A stretch of 64,000 nucleotides of DNA from Pirellulales bacterium (GTDB lineage Bacteria > Planctomycetota > Planctomycetia > Pirellulales > Thermoguttaceae). Made by a program: the position numbers and the translations under genes. The DNA lies in NCBI GenBank assembly GCA_016935315.1, contig JAFGRD010000145.1, positions 1 to 64,000 of the forward strand. The letters run 5' to 3'. The notes under the pieces are model-generated. The model worked only from the letters and a program-made list of their open reading frames with translations, was not told where the DNA came from and did no database searches. Of the stretch, positions 24,475-32,963 are shown piece by piece (within the stretch, counting starts at the first letter, position 1; each line of letters opens with the position of its first letter).

Positions 24475-25508
24475 GGGCCCAGACCCTCCAGCAGCGATTG
24501 CCAGCCGGCCCAGATCGCCCGCGGATTGGCCAGCTCGGTTTCCAGGACCGTGCGGGCCAGGCGGGCGACGGCCAGGCGATGCGGCTCGTCGTAGGCCAGG
24601 CGGGCCGTGTAGTAGGCGAACTGGTCCTCGGTCTCGCAGAGGTATCCGGTGCGGCCATGGCGAATCATCTCCCGCCACCCGCCGCGGCTGTCGGCGACGA
24701 CCGGCACACCGGCGGCCATCGCCTCCAAGCCGACCCGCGGCCAGTTCTCGGCGGCCTCTGCGCCGGCGTGGACCATCGCCTGGAGCGTTGGTAGGAACGC
24801 CTGGGGCGTTTGGCTGCCCGGCGGCAGACACTCGGCCCAAGGCGGCGGAGGTCCCACGCGGTCGCGCACTTCGCCGCTCCAGCCCAGCACTCGAGCCGCG
24901 ACCGGGTGGGGAACCTTGCCGTAGATCTGCCACGTCCGCGGCGCAAATTTGTCGGCCGCCGCCCGGCTGATCCGCCCCACGACGAAAGCCCTGCCCGGCC
25001 TGTGCGGCAGCGGCCCGAACGGAAACTCCTCGAACGCCAGCGGGCTGCGCAGCAGGAGGCCTTGCGCTGGGCCGTATCCGAACTTGCGGAGCTGCGGCAC
25101 GAGCTGATCGCGCTGGTAGCGGCTCTGGAAGACGTATCGGTCGAACGTGCCCCAGCGGCGATAGTGCAGCCGCTCCTCGGGAAACATCCAGTTCATGCAC
25201 CCCAGCCAGACGATCCTGCATCCCAGGTCGCGAAACCGGGCGGCGGCGGCAAGGAACTTCCGGTTGCACATCGAGACCACCACGCTGCCGCGCAACCCGG
25301 GCACGTTAGGAAGATCGTCGGCGTTGCTCTGCACGGTCCGGCAGCCGATCTGACGCAGCCGTCGGGCCCACGCCGGGTCGCACTGCCAGGTCGGGATCAG
25401 CGTCACCTCCAGCCCGAATCGCCGCCAGAGCCTCAGCGTGTGCCAGAGTTCCGTATTGGCCCCGCCGAGGTGACCGGGATATCCGCAAACGAAGACGTGA
25501 TTCTCCAT
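24471..25508 (-). CDS. Glycosyltransferase family 4-like (GT-B)
   Basis: A 345-residue GT-B enzyme. The N-terminal domain has a Gly-rich start (VFVCGYPGHLGGANTELWHT). The C-terminal domain carries the nucleotide-sugar motif of GT4: ENWPRVGLEAMAAGVPVVAD and GRTGYLCETEDQFAYY. Its ATG lies 9 bp after the stop of the last phage-type gene and lacks a clear ribosome binding site, so translation may be coupled to it. Confidence 0.85.
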   Translation of the reverse strand: MENHVFVCGYPGHLGGANTELWHTLRLWRRFGLEVTLIPTWQCDPAWARRLRQIGCRTVQSNADDLPNVPGLRGSVVVSMCNRKFLAAAARFRDLGCRIVWLGCMNWMFPEERLHYRRWGTFDRYVFQSRYQRDQLVPQLRKFGYGPAQGLLLRSPLAFEEFPFGPLPHRPGRAFVVGRISRAAADKFAPRTWQIYGKVPHPVAARVLGWSGEVRDRVGPPPPWAECLPPGSQTPQAFLPTLQAMVHAGAEAAENWPRVGLEAMAAGVPVVADSRGGWREMIRHGRTGYLCETEDQFAYYTARLAYDEPHRLAVARLARTVLETELANPRAIWAGWQSLLEGLGP

Positions 25509-25517
25509 GGGCAGGAC

Positions 25518-26375
25518 TCAGCTTGTCGTCCCGAACCGGAACAGTTGCGTAAAGTCGGTCGAAGCGTAAAGCCGGTTGCCGCCGGGGTCGGTCAGTTCAT
25601 CCCAGCCGGGGGCGTCGGCGGGCAGCGACCGGTAGGCATGGTTCCAACCGACGCTGTCGCCGCCCGCGGCCTTGACGGCCTTCTCCAGGAGGACGTAACG
25701 AACCTGCCAGGCCAGCTCGGGGCTGGCGAAGCGGTCGATGTTGATGAATTCGCGCTCGGCCCGCGCGCCGCAAAGCAGCACCGTCCCCGCGGCAGCGCCC
25801 AGAAACGGCTGCGCGTTGACCGTGCCCACGCCGTTGCGGATCGCCGCCCAGGGCGGATCGAGAACGCGGTGCCATGTGAGGTCGTGTTCGATGGTGGGCA
25901 CGCGGAGGGCGGGCTCGATTTCGGCGGGTACCTCGACGGTCGGCGCGTCGACCCACGTCAGCCCGTCGCCCGCCAGCGTCACCTTCTCGACGCCGAAGTC
26001 CTGCCGATACGTCAGGAAGGTCCCCGTCTCGATGGCCGGCAGATCCTGGCGATCGGACGGAACCAGCAGCTCGTAGTCGACCGTGATCTTGGCAAACCCG
26101 TCGTAGCGATTCAGCCCTTCGGTCAGCTCGGTGAGCACCTGGGGCGTGACATCGTCGGCAAACGGCTCGCAGCGGATCCGCAGGGCGACGACGTCGGGCT
26201 TGTCGGGATACGGGGCCCGGCTCTGCCCGCCGTACTCGTAGCCGTCGCCCAGGAGTTGCTCGACCAGCGCCTCGCGGTCGTCCCATGCACAGAGCAGCGT
26301 CCGGGTGGCTCTCAGGCCGTCCGGGCCGTAGGTTTCGACCGGCGAGCCGGCCAGTTCTTTGAAGGCGACCGTCAT
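25518..26375 (-). CDS. Phage-type structural protein, unrecognised
   Basis: A 285-residue protein starting MTVAFKELAG behind GGAGAAA. It is beta-rich, with many strand-like segments (KITVDYELLVP, TVEVPAEIEPALRVPTIEHD, TWHRVLDPPWAAIRNGVGTV), and ends RLYASTDFTQLFRFGTTS. There is no signal peptide or enzyme motif. Its place after the tail-tube-like gene suggests a tail or baseplate component, but the assignment is positional. It is 9 bp from the first glycosyltransferase gene. Confidence 0.6.
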   Translation of the reverse strand: MTVAFKELAGSPVETYGPDGLRATRTLLCAWDDREALVEQLLGDGYEYGGQSRAPYPDKPDVVALRIRCEPFADDVTPQVLTELTEGLNRYDGFAKITVDYELLVPSDRQDLPAIETGTFLTYRQDFGVEKVTLAGDGLTWVDAPTVEVPAEIEPALRVPTIEHDLTWHRVLDPPWAAIRNGVGTVNAQPFLGAAAGTVLLCGARAEREFINIDRFASPELAWQVRYVLLEKAVKAAGGDSVGWNHAYRSLPADAPGWDELTDPGGNRLYASTDFTQLFRFGTTS

Positions 26376-26406
26376 GGCGTTTCTCCGTAACAAGTGGCGT
26401 TTCAGA

Positions 26407-26802
26407 CTATTCGGCGGCCAGCACGCCGTGCGGCGTCACGCCGCCGTTGCCCGCGAAGTCGATGCGATAGGCAACCACCGCGCCGTCGCGGATGTTCGTT
26501 TCGACGCCGACCCGCCCGATCAGCGCTTCGACCTCGTAGTAGTTGTTCCCGGTGCCGTCGACGTGGAGCTTCAAGGTCACGGCGTCGCCGCCGTCGACGG
26601 GGCGGTGTCCCGCTTCGGTCAGGTTGACGGTGAACGAGCCGCGGCAGTCCTTGGCCCCGGCGACGCGCCGCTTCCAGCCGCCGGTGTCGTTGGCGGTGTA
26701 CTCGCGCAGGGTGCCGCTGATCGCCAGCCGCCAGTTGGCAACCGGCGTGATTTCCTCGGCCCCCACGTACAGGGTTCCGTCTTTTCCGCTGAGTACGGCC
26801 AT
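26407..26802 (-). CDS. Phage tail tube-like protein
   Basis: A 131-residue protein: MAVLSGKDGTLYVGAEEITP, then NWRLAISGTLREYTANDTGG, KRRVAGAKDCRGSFTVNLTE, ending with a strand-rich region. The layout (short N-terminal strand, marker Gly residues, beta-sandwich) is typical of small tail tube proteins. No motif is diagnostic, so the call rests on fold pattern and gene order. Confidence 0.55.
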   Translation of the reverse strand: MAVLSGKDGTLYVGAEEITPVANWRLAISGTLREYTANDTGGWKRRVAGAKDCRGSFTVNLTEAGHRPVDGGDAVTLKLHVDGTGNNYYEVEALIGRVGVETNIRDGAVVAYRIDFAGNGGVTPHGVLAAE

Positions 26803-26817
26803 GGTCTGCTCCTGCGA

Positions 26818-26899
26818 TTTGTGGCTGAGTTCGCCAGAATTCAGCCTGCCATGATAGTCAGAGGCCCCGCGTCGGAAGTCCTGCCACTTCCGCTGCCGT
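26818..26899. repeat. Family C repeat, copy C4, inside the phage block
   Basis: Contains GTGGCTGAGTTCGCCAGAAT and, at the other end, GGAAGTCCTGCCACTTCCGC, the diverged hairpin of the family. It lies between two virion-type genes, showing that a chromosomal repeat family has spread into the block. Confidence 0.5.
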
Positions 26900-26932
26900 T
26901 TGGCCGCAAGCTCGCGCTTTCTTGACGCGTCC

Positions 26933-27439
26933 TCAGCCCCCGGAGCTCGAGGCGGTCGTGGTGCCGACGATCGCGATCGAATAGACCACGTCGCCCCCGC
27001 TGGCGGAGAGCTTCAGGTTCTTGTTCGAGGCGTCCACCGGCCAGCCGGTTTTCCGATTGGCCAACAGCATCGGGCTGCCGGGCGGCACGGCAAGCTGATC
27101 GCCGTCGGCGGCAAACGGCTCGGACCATGGATCGGCGGCCGCGTCGCCCACCAGCAATTCGCCTTCGCTCGCGGCGTGGCTGACGATCAGCAGCGCCCGC
27201 ACGGTCAACAGCGTCAGCGCCAACGTCTCGCCGAAGATCGTGCGCGTCAGCGCGCTGACGTCGAGCGTGGTCGAGGTTCCGTCGGAAAGGGTTTCGTTCT
27301 CGGTGTGCCAGACGGCCTCCGCCTGGTTGTCACCGTTGCCTTCCAGGAACCGCTCGGCGTAGTCCAACCGGTCGTTGTCCACGGCGCCGTCGTCCCAGTC
27401 CCAGCCGAGCGACGCCTTGAGGTCCGATTTGAAGCTCAT
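26933..27439 (-). CDS. Phage-type structural protein, unrecognised
   Basis: A 168-residue protein starting MSFKSDLKASLGWDWDDGAV. The sequence is Ala/Thr/Ser-rich with strand-like segments (TLALTLLTVRALLIVSHAAS, VVYSIAIVGTTTASSSGG). It has no signal and no recognised family. Position between tail-terminator-like and tail-tube-like genes suggests a tail component. Confidence 0.55.
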   Translation of the reverse strand: MSFKSDLKASLGWDWDDGAVDNDRLDYAERFLEGNGDNQAEAVWHTENETLSDGTSTTLDVSALTRTIFGETLALTLLTVRALLIVSHAASEGELLVGDAAADPWSEPFAADGDQLAVPPGSPMLLANRKTGWPVDASNKNLKLSASGGDVVYSIAIVGTTTASSSGG

Positions 27440-27478
27440 CGTGTTCTCCCGTGTAGCTGTGTGGGGCGATCAGGCCAA

Positions 27479-27702
27479 GGACTCGCAAGAGAGCAGGTTG
27501 GGCATACATGAAAGTGCAAGGACGTGCAGCGGCCTTGCTCTCTCATCATGTCCGGACGGAAGATGCCTTTGACTTTCGTGGTTCTTTCCCGATCAGAAGT
27601 CGCCGGAATCGACGTTTCACACCGGGCTGGCGTTGTGGCCGGAAAGGCGTCTGCGCCGCCTTTCCAGCCACAAGAATGCTCAACTCATTCTTTTACGAGT
27701 CC
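27479..27702. mobile_element. Family B MITE-like element, full copy B2 (224 bp), inverted
   Basis: The ends are GGACTCGCAAGAGAGCAGGT and, reverse-complemented, GGACTCGTAAAAGAATGAGT. Both internal hairpins are present and the whole aligns to B1 in opposite orientation. The right terminal repeat encodes the last codons and stop of the tail-terminator-like gene (read as LVKE and TGA). Confidence 0.8.
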
Positions 27703-28089
27703 CAAGTAGACCGTACAGTCAAAATCCACCACCCATTGCCACGTGCCGTCGTCCTCTTGCCGGGCGCGGTCGTCGGTCCGTTGCATATTGACGACCCGGT
27801 CGTCGCCGGAAAGGTCGAAGTCGGTGCGGTCGAAGGTGGCCTTGACCTGCGCGACGATTGCCGCGGCCGCATCGTAGGCCTCGTCGAACACCTGGATCCG
27901 CACGCCCACGGTGACCAGCACCGAGCCGTCGTTGTGGTAGCCGATCGGGCGGTTGCCGCGGGTGCCGATCACGGCATACGGCGACGCCGGATCGACGTTT
28001 ATGCCCGTCGATACCCGCGAGGCCGGCAACAGGCCGTCGAGCGTCTCGTCGGCCGCCCATCGCTGGTGGATTGTCTGCATGAGGTTCAT
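27685..28089 (-). CDS. Phage tail terminator / completion-like protein
   Basis: A 134-residue protein: MNLMQTIHQRWAADETLDGL, then GINVDPASPYAVIGTRGN, VLVTVGVRIQVFDEAYDAAA, ending WQWVVDFDCTVYLGLVKE. The alpha-beta-beta layout and size match DUF3168-like tail terminator proteins. The final residues and stop are read from the terminal repeat of family-B element B2, which may have replaced the native 3' end. Confidence 0.6.
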   Translation of the reverse strand: MNLMQTIHQRWAADETLDGLLPASRVSTGINVDPASPYAVIGTRGNRPIGYHNDGSVLVTVGVRIQVFDEAYDAAAAIVAQVKATFDRTDFDLSGDDRVVNMQRTDDRARQEDDGTWQWVVDFDCTVYLGLVKE

Positions 28090-28138
28090 GGCGTGTTACT
28101 CCCTGGCGCGAGGCCGACCGACGGCTGTCGTTTGTTGA

Positions 28139-28831
28139 TCACCGGACGGCCTCCGCGTCGACCGCCTGCAGCTCCCCGATTCGCTCGGTGCCGTTGCTGC
28201 CGCGGACCTGGTAGACGATTCCGTCGGGGGCCTTGATGCGATGCGCGTGGTTCAACGGCACGTCTTCTTCCAGGAAGATCTGGAACCGCCGCCGGGTCCG
28301 GCGCGCCCGGTGCTCCGTCTCCACATCGACGGCGGCGGGCTGGATTCTCGCGCGAACGCCCGTCTTCCAGGGCCGCCAGGTCGCCTCGAACGCCCCGGCG
28401 TCCGACTTGGCGTGCGTGGCCTTGAGGATCGTCACCGTGTCGTCCAGCCCGAAGGCGATGGCCAGGCTCCGCGACACGCACCGCCAGCGGGTTCGCAAGG
28501 TGGTTTGTTGGATCCGCAGGATGGTCCATCGCCGGCCGTCTCCGTCGACGATCACGTCGCCCAGCCGCGGGGCCGCGCCGAGCTGCTCATCCGGCAGGTG
28601 CCAGACCACGTCGCTGGCCACGTGCCGGCCGTCGCCGGCGACCTCCTTCCAAGTGTTGTAGCGGTTGCGGGCGTGGGCCTCGCGGGCCGTCGCGCCTCCG
28701 GAACCGATCGGCTGCCGCAGCGCCCCGCCGACAGCCGTCGTCGTGCCGGTTCCGCGGCGCCGCAGCGTCACGGTCTCCAGCGCGTCGCTCACGCGGGCGA
28801 AGTCGGCCGTGGGATCGAACTGGGGTGTCAT
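28139..28831 (-). CDS. Phage head-closure/adaptor-like protein
   Basis: A 230-residue protein starting MTPQFDPTADFARVSDALET behind AGGAG. It has strand-rich segments such as RLGDVIVDGDGRRWTILRIQ and a second part with HRIKAPDGIVYQVRGSNG, resembling head-tail joining proteins that carry a beta-barrel. The order in the block (after capsid-type genes, before the terminator-like gene) supports a connector. No definite family match. Confidence 0.5.
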   Translation of the reverse strand: MTPQFDPTADFARVSDALETVTLRRRGTGTTTAVGGALRQPIGSGGATAREAHARNRYNTWKEVAGDGRHVASDVVWHLPDEQLGAAPRLGDVIVDGDGRRWTILRIQQTTLRTRWRCVSRSLAIAFGLDDTVTILKATHAKSDAGAFEATWRPWKTGVRARIQPAAVDVETEHRARRTRRRFQIFLEEDVPLNHAHRIKAPDGIVYQVRGSNGTERIGELQAVDAEAVR

Positions 28832-28870
28832 AGGCTGTTCTCCTCGGCAACCGTGCGGTCTTGTAGCGGG

Positions 28871-28906
28871 ATTCGCCCTCGCGCATTGAGTGTGCAAGCG
28901 TCCATG
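28871..28906. repeat. Family A partial copy A6, inside the phage block
   Basis: Reads TTCGCCCTCGCGCATTGAGT, then GTGCAAGCGTCCATGA, one outer arm of family A. It lies between two phage-type genes. A weaker fragment (GGCGCGAGGCCGACCGACGG) lies at about 28104-28123. Confidence 0.6.
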
Positions 28907-28923
28907 AGGTCTCTTGACGTCCG

Positions 28924-29139
28924 CTACGTGTATCCCCGGCTTTGCACCTCGAACGGCCGCTCGCCGCCGAGCTTCTCGTTGCACCAGTCGACGGTCCTCT
29001 GAAGTTGCCCCAGGTAGTCGCCCCAGTCTATCGTCTGGCCGTCGATGGCGTAGGTCGGCTTGGGCTCGGCGGTGATCTCCGCGATGCGGGCCAGCGTCTG
29101 CGTCTTGATGGTGGCGATCTGTTCGGCGTCGCTTGCCAT
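28924..29139 (-). CDS. Small phage-block protein
   Basis: A 71-residue protein: MASDAEQIATIKTQTLARIA, then AIDGQTIDWGDYLGQLQRTV and CNEKLGGERPFEVQSRGYT. It has an N-terminal helix and a short Trp-containing second half. No family is recognised, but compact helical proteins of this kind are common between phage head and tail genes. Confidence 0.6.
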   Translation of the reverse strand: MASDAEQIATIKTQTLARIAEITAEPKPTYAIDGQTIDWGDYLGQLQRTVDWCNEKLGGERPFEVQSRGYT

Positions 29140-29162
29140 GGTTTACCTCGCGGTAGGGTTGC

Positions 29163-29561
29163 TCAGATGACGTTGATGCGAAAACGAATCAGGATGACTT
29201 GCCCGACCAGCGGTGTCAGCTCGAACTCGACCAGGAATCGCCGCCCGGCCAAGGTAAAGGCCGCCTCGGACGAGACGTCCAACACGTGACGGAAGTTGTA
29301 GCCGGTCGCGTCAGCCGTCCACCGCGCATCGGTTTGCAGGCCGTCGAAGATCACGTCACCGACCGTCAGCGCCACGTCGGTATGGCCACCGACGGCGGTC
29401 CGGCCGTCGGGGTCCTGGTCGTCGAGCAGATAGACCGTGTATTTTGCCGAGACGATGTCGGACGGCACAACGTTCTGGCCGTCGCCGCCGACCACCCGCG
29501 CCAGCAACGTCGCCGATCCGTTCTTGAAGGCCGCCCCGTAGAGGTCTGCTGCTTCAGCCAT
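29163..29561 (-). CDS. Virion-type beta-rich protein (BppU-like pattern)
   Basis: A 132-residue protein starting MAEAADLYGAAFKNGSATLL behind GGGGAG. It reads VSAKYTVYLLDDQDPDGRTA, then VGDVIFDGLQTDARWTADAT and a final beta half (AGRRFLVEFELTPLVGQVIL). The pattern resembles the immunoglobulin-like N-terminal domain of baseplate BppU proteins, but similarity is by eye only. It overlaps the LamG gene by 8 bp. Confidence 0.5.
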   Translation of the reverse strand: MAEAADLYGAAFKNGSATLLARVVGGDGQNVVPSDIVSAKYTVYLLDDQDPDGRTAVGGHTDVALTVGDVIFDGLQTDARWTADATGYNFRHVLDVSSEAAFTLAGRRFLVEFELTPLVGQVILIRFRINVI

Positions 29562-30372
29562 GGATCTCCCCTGCCGTTTGTCCGGTGGTAAAGAGTTGTC
29601 CGGCCGCGGCACCCGGGTGCCAAACCCCGGCGGCGGCGACGCCATAGGGTCCCGGCGCGGCCGGCCCGACGCGGATGGCCGGCCGACGCGGCCGGAACAT
29701 GGCCAACGGATCGCGCCGATCGACCGGCCGCAGTTTCACGCCTCGCCAAATGCAGAAGTAGTCCATCCGGCCGTCGAAGCCGCGGTCGCCGCCGCTGGGG
29801 CTGTAGGTCGCCAGGCGGCGGATCGTCAGCGACGAATCGGGCCGCGTCTTGGTCCCCTGCGAAACGCCGTTGATCCATAGCTCCAGGTTGCCCGCGTCCT
29901 TGCCGTCGGCCGTGATCATCAGCTCGATCCATTGCCCGGTCGCATAGCCGGCGACGCTCCAGACCGTGATCTCGTTGGCGTCGTTGGCCAGCGTGACCCA
30001 GCCGTCGCCGGCCTGGCCGACGCACCGCGAATACTTCGTCGGCACGTAGTCGTGTCCGAAGAACCCGTCGTACGTGCTGAAGCTGTCGAGGTAGACGCGA
30101 AAGGCGATCGTCCAGGGCGTGTCGTCCGGCAGCACCACCGGACCGTCCAGGTCGATCCGGTCGCCGTCGCCGTCGAAATCCAGCGCGGGGCCATAGCGGG
30201 TGACCGCCCAATCGCCGGCCGGGTCCATGTTTACCAGCGCCCCGTGGCGGCCCCGGCCCGAGTAGTCGCGGACCGTCGCGCCGCAACCCTCGCAGAACAG
30301 CCATGCGCCGACCAGGCCCCGGGCCAGCGGTGGCGCCGGCGGCAGAACGGGTTGTCGAGACTTGCGGCGCAT
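29554..30372 (-). CDS. LamG/concanavalin-like domain protein in the phage block
   Basis: A 272-residue protein. After a short basic N-terminus, a single LamG-like jelly roll spans about 20-210: GLVGAWLFCEGCGATVRDYS, PALDFDGDGDRIDLDGPVVL, WTIAFRVYLDSFSTYDGFFG, ELWINGVSQGTKTRPDSS. LamG domains bind carbohydrates; in phages they appear on virion surfaces. There is no signal peptide, consistent with a virion protein. Neighbouring genes overlap or lie within 5 bp, showing one transcription unit. Confidence 0.8.
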   Translation of the reverse strand: MRRKSRQPVLPPAPPLARGLVGAWLFCEGCGATVRDYSGRGRHGALVNMDPAGDWAVTRYGPALDFDGDGDRIDLDGPVVLPDDTPWTIAFRVYLDSFSTYDGFFGHDYVPTKYSRCVGQAGDGWVTLANDANEITVWSVAGYATGQWIELMITADGKDAGNLELWINGVSQGTKTRPDSSLTIRRLATYSPSGGDRGFDGRMDYFCIWRGVKLRPVDRRDPLAMFRPRRPAIRVGPAAPGPYGVAAAGVWHPGAAAGQLFTTGQTAGEIHG

Positions 30373-30377
30373 GGCGG

Positions 30378-30851
30378 CTATCCCAGTTGGTGCGAAACGC
30401 CCAGGTAATGCACGTCGTGGACGGCGGGCGCCGCATCGAGCGCCGCCCCGCTCTGGTTGGTGAACACCAGCGTCCAGTGGCGCGGAAGGACCCCGCCGAA
30501 GGCCGCCGCCACGCCAAACGGCCCGAACTCGAAGGCGGTCTCCGCCGCGGGCGTGGCGACCCGGCCCAGGAAGACCAGGTTGTCCGACTCACCCGCGTAG
30601 ACCGCGTCGCTGCCCGAGCAGTCGCCGCCGTAGGTGGTCCCGCCGTCGGCCGAGGCGGCCGCAAAGACGTCGACGTAGCCGCCGGCCCCGGCGCCGGCGC
30701 CCGTGGTGATCTTGCCGCCGACCAAGGCGTCGGCGAACAGGTCCGTGCCGTTGTCCACCGCCTGGGCCTGCCGCCAGGCGGCGTCGGCCAGGCCGGCCAG
30801 CGTGACCGTGACCGTCGTACTGCTGCCGTATTTCTGTTGGACGTCAGCCAT
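30378..30851 (-). CDS. Virion-type beta-rich protein
   Basis: A 157-residue protein starting MADVQQKYGSSTTVTVTLAG behind AGGAGG. It is Ala/Gly-rich with strand patterns (GAGGYVDVFAAASADGGTTY, FLGRVATPAAETAFEFGPFG, HWTLVFTNQSGAALDAAPAV). No known family. Location just after the capsid gene suggests a decoration or minor structural protein. Confidence 0.58.
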   Translation of the reverse strand: MADVQQKYGSSTTVTVTLAGLADAAWRQAQAVDNGTDLFADALVGGKITTGAGAGAGGYVDVFAAASADGGTTYGGDCSGSDAVYAGESDNLVFLGRVATPAAETAFEFGPFGVAAAFGGVLPRHWTLVFTNQSGAALDAAPAVHDVHYLGVSHQLG

Positions 30852-30940
30852 CGAGCGCCTCCTATTTGGCAAGGTGGTAAGCAACGTTGCGCGATCGCGC
30901 GGTTTCCCAACACGGCGACCGAAGCCCGGCCGCGGAAGGT

Positions 30941-32122
30941 CTATGCGCCGGCGCCGGTGCTCTTGACGACGTAGCGGGGGTTGATCACGGCCGCGGCCCC
31001 GCGCTCGCTGGCCTTGAAGCGGACGACGATGTCCTGGTTGAACTCGGCCTCGCCGCCGAGCGGCGACTGGGCGACCGTGATGGGCCAGTTCTCCATGTAG
31101 GCAAAGGCCTTCTTGAAGTCGCCGATGAACCACCACTTCTTCGCGTCGGCCGCCGCCTCGCCGGAAGCGATGAGCCGCCGGTAGGCCAGCCGGCTCTCCA
31201 CTACCCGGTAGTTCCCCAGCGGGTTGGCGGCCGTGGTGGCGGTGGCGGCGTCGGCCGCCGTGTAGGTGATTTCCGCGGCGTTGAACACGCGATGGGCCGC
31301 ATGGCGATAGGCGGGCATCACCAGCACGGTGGTGGCCTGCACCAGGACGGGCTCGCCCGTGTTGGGATCCAGGATGTCGGCAAAAAGCTGTTCCGCCGCG
31401 TCGACGTCGGTCCAATCGACCAGCTCTTCGGTCATCTGGTTGATCCAGTCGCCGTCGGGGGCCGCGCCGCTGCCGGCGCTGCTGTAGGTGTTGTAGTCGG
31501 TGCCCTTCCAGTGGTAGTTGTTCGTCGCGCCGATCAGCAGGTCCAGCAGACGCTTTTCCTTGTTCAGGCCCAGGACCTCGCCGACTTCGGCCGCCCGTTG
31601 CAGGATCAGGTGGGTGCGGTCGAAAAAGACGGCCTCCTTGGTCACCGGCACGATGAAACCGCGCTTGCTGGTTTGCGGCGTCTGGATGTAGTCTTCGGCG
31701 AAACCCAGGTTGGGATAGGGCATGCCCGGCCGCACCTCGGCCACCTCGTCGCTGATCCGCCCGACGCCGGGGATCTTCTCGCCGTCGAGCCGGGTGGGCA
31801 CCGTGGCGACGAGCTTGGAGAGGACGAAGGCCTCCTGGGTGTAGGCCTGCAGGATTTTCGACCGCACAACCTGACCGGTGATGTTGGAGAAGGCTGTCAC
31901 GTCGACGCCCTCGCCGGCTTCGAGCACGCAGACGCCCTCGCCGCGGGGATCCATCTGCCGGACCCGTGGGCCGCCGAGCGTGACTTCGGCCACCTCCCGG
32001 ATGCTGAAGTCCTCGGGCTTCAGTTGGCCCTGTTCAAGGGCCTCTTGCAGATGCTTGACGGTCTGCTGGGGACCGTCCAAATCGTACATGCGCTTCAGTT
32101 CGCGATACTTGATGGCTCTCAC
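30941..32122 (-). CDS. Phage major capsid protein
   Basis: A 393-residue protein with the length and layout of HK97-fold major capsid proteins. An N-terminal helical region (KHLQEALEQGQLKPEDFS) precedes the core, with VTAFSNITGQVVRSKILQAY and PYPNLGFAEDYIQTPQTS. The late region FIGDFKKAFAYMENWPITVA, then FNQDIVVRFKASERGAAAVI, is characteristic of capsid P- and A-domain ends. The start is GTG at 32122 behind GAGGAG. It is the central gene of the block. Confidence 0.85.
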   Translation of the reverse strand: MRAIKYRELKRMYDLDGPQQTVKHLQEALEQGQLKPEDFSIREVAEVTLGGPRVRQMDPRGEGVCVLEAGEGVDVTAFSNITGQVVRSKILQAYTQEAFVLSKLVATVPTRLDGEKIPGVGRISDEVAEVRPGMPYPNLGFAEDYIQTPQTSKRGFIVPVTKEAVFFDRTHLILQRAAEVGEVLGLNKEKRLLDLLIGATNNYHWKGTDYNTYSSAGSGAAPDGDWINQMTEELVDWTDVDAAEQLFADILDPNTGEPVLVQATTVLVMPAYRHAAHRVFNAAEITYTAADAATATTAANPLGNYRVVESRLAYRRLIASGEAAADAKKWWFIGDFKKAFAYMENWPITVAQSPLGGEAEFNQDIVVRFKASERGAAAVINPRYVVKSTGAGA

Positions 32123-32298
32123 GTCAGGATTCTCCTCGGGAAATGTGTGGGACGGGTCAAGGCGCGGTCGACTCGCCGCGGTGCCTTCGGGCCGGCCGCC
32201 AGGCCCGATGATCGCCGCAAGACGGTCTTGTTCGAGCCGCTTGGTACTGCCGTACAAGGTCGCTTTCGCCGGCGACCGTGACTTTTTGCGCTGTCGTT

Positions 32299-32784
32299 TT
32301 AAACGCCGCTGGGGCTGCTGCCCTCCACGCCGCCGGTCATCACGGTGGAGCGGACGTCGACCAGCACGCGGGTCGCGGCACCGGGCTCCCGCTTGGCCAC
32401 GCGGCCGATGGCGCGGCTGCTCTGGGTGACCGTGACCACCTGCTGGTCCAACAGACCGTCGCCGGCAGCGTTTTCGTCCAGCCCGATCAGAGTGCCCAAC
32501 TCGAAACTGCCGCTGGGGCAATCCAGCTCGAACACACCGGTGGTGGCCACGCGGATCGGGGCCGTGTCGCCGCTGCGGCTCCGCTGCATGGCCACGCCCA
32601 GAAAGCTCCCGGCGAACAACTCCTGATTGGCCGATTCGCTGCCCTGGTCGGCCTGGTCCGAGGCCGGTCTGGCGTCGTCGGTGTCCTGCCAGAGCAGGTC
32701 GCCGATCTCAATCACGGTCGCCGAATCGACGGCCGCCACTACGGGGTTGGTGTCCCCGTATCTCCAACGCATCGTGTCGCTCAT
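32299..32784 (-). CDS. Candidate capsid decoration protein
   Basis: A 161-residue protein starting MSDTMRWRYGDTNPVVAAVD behind GGGAG. It has TVIEIGDLLWQDTDDARPAS and GVAMQRSRSGDTAPIRVATT, a pattern seen in phage head decoration and stabilisation proteins, and ends Ser/Gly-rich. It lies between the protease/scaffold gene and the capsid gene, the normal position of a decoration gene. Confidence 0.6.
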   Translation of the reverse strand: MSDTMRWRYGDTNPVVAAVDSATVIEIGDLLWQDTDDARPASDQADQGSESANQELFAGSFLGVAMQRSRSGDTAPIRVATTGVFELDCPSGSFELGTLIGLDENAAGDGLLDQQVVTVTQSSRAIGRVAKREPGAATRVLVDVRSTVMTGGVEGSSPSGV

Positions 32785-32963
32785 GCTATGAGTCTCCCGT
32801 TTTGAGTAAACATGTGTATTTGTCCTGAGGGAACAGGTTTTTCGCTGCGGCCGGCGGCCGCGCTGGATCGCCTTGCGTGATTCCGGGGCTGATCCCGTAC
32901 CTTTCAGCCGCCTCCCGAAGGGTGGCGGCCGAGCCGGGCATCCTCCGAATCGTGCAAGCCCGT

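Noticed and set aside
30941-32122. Encapsulin (HK97-fold nanocompartment) instead of a phage capsid
   Set aside because: The protein is longer than encapsulins, and a protease/scaffold gene and connector- and tail-like genes surround it.
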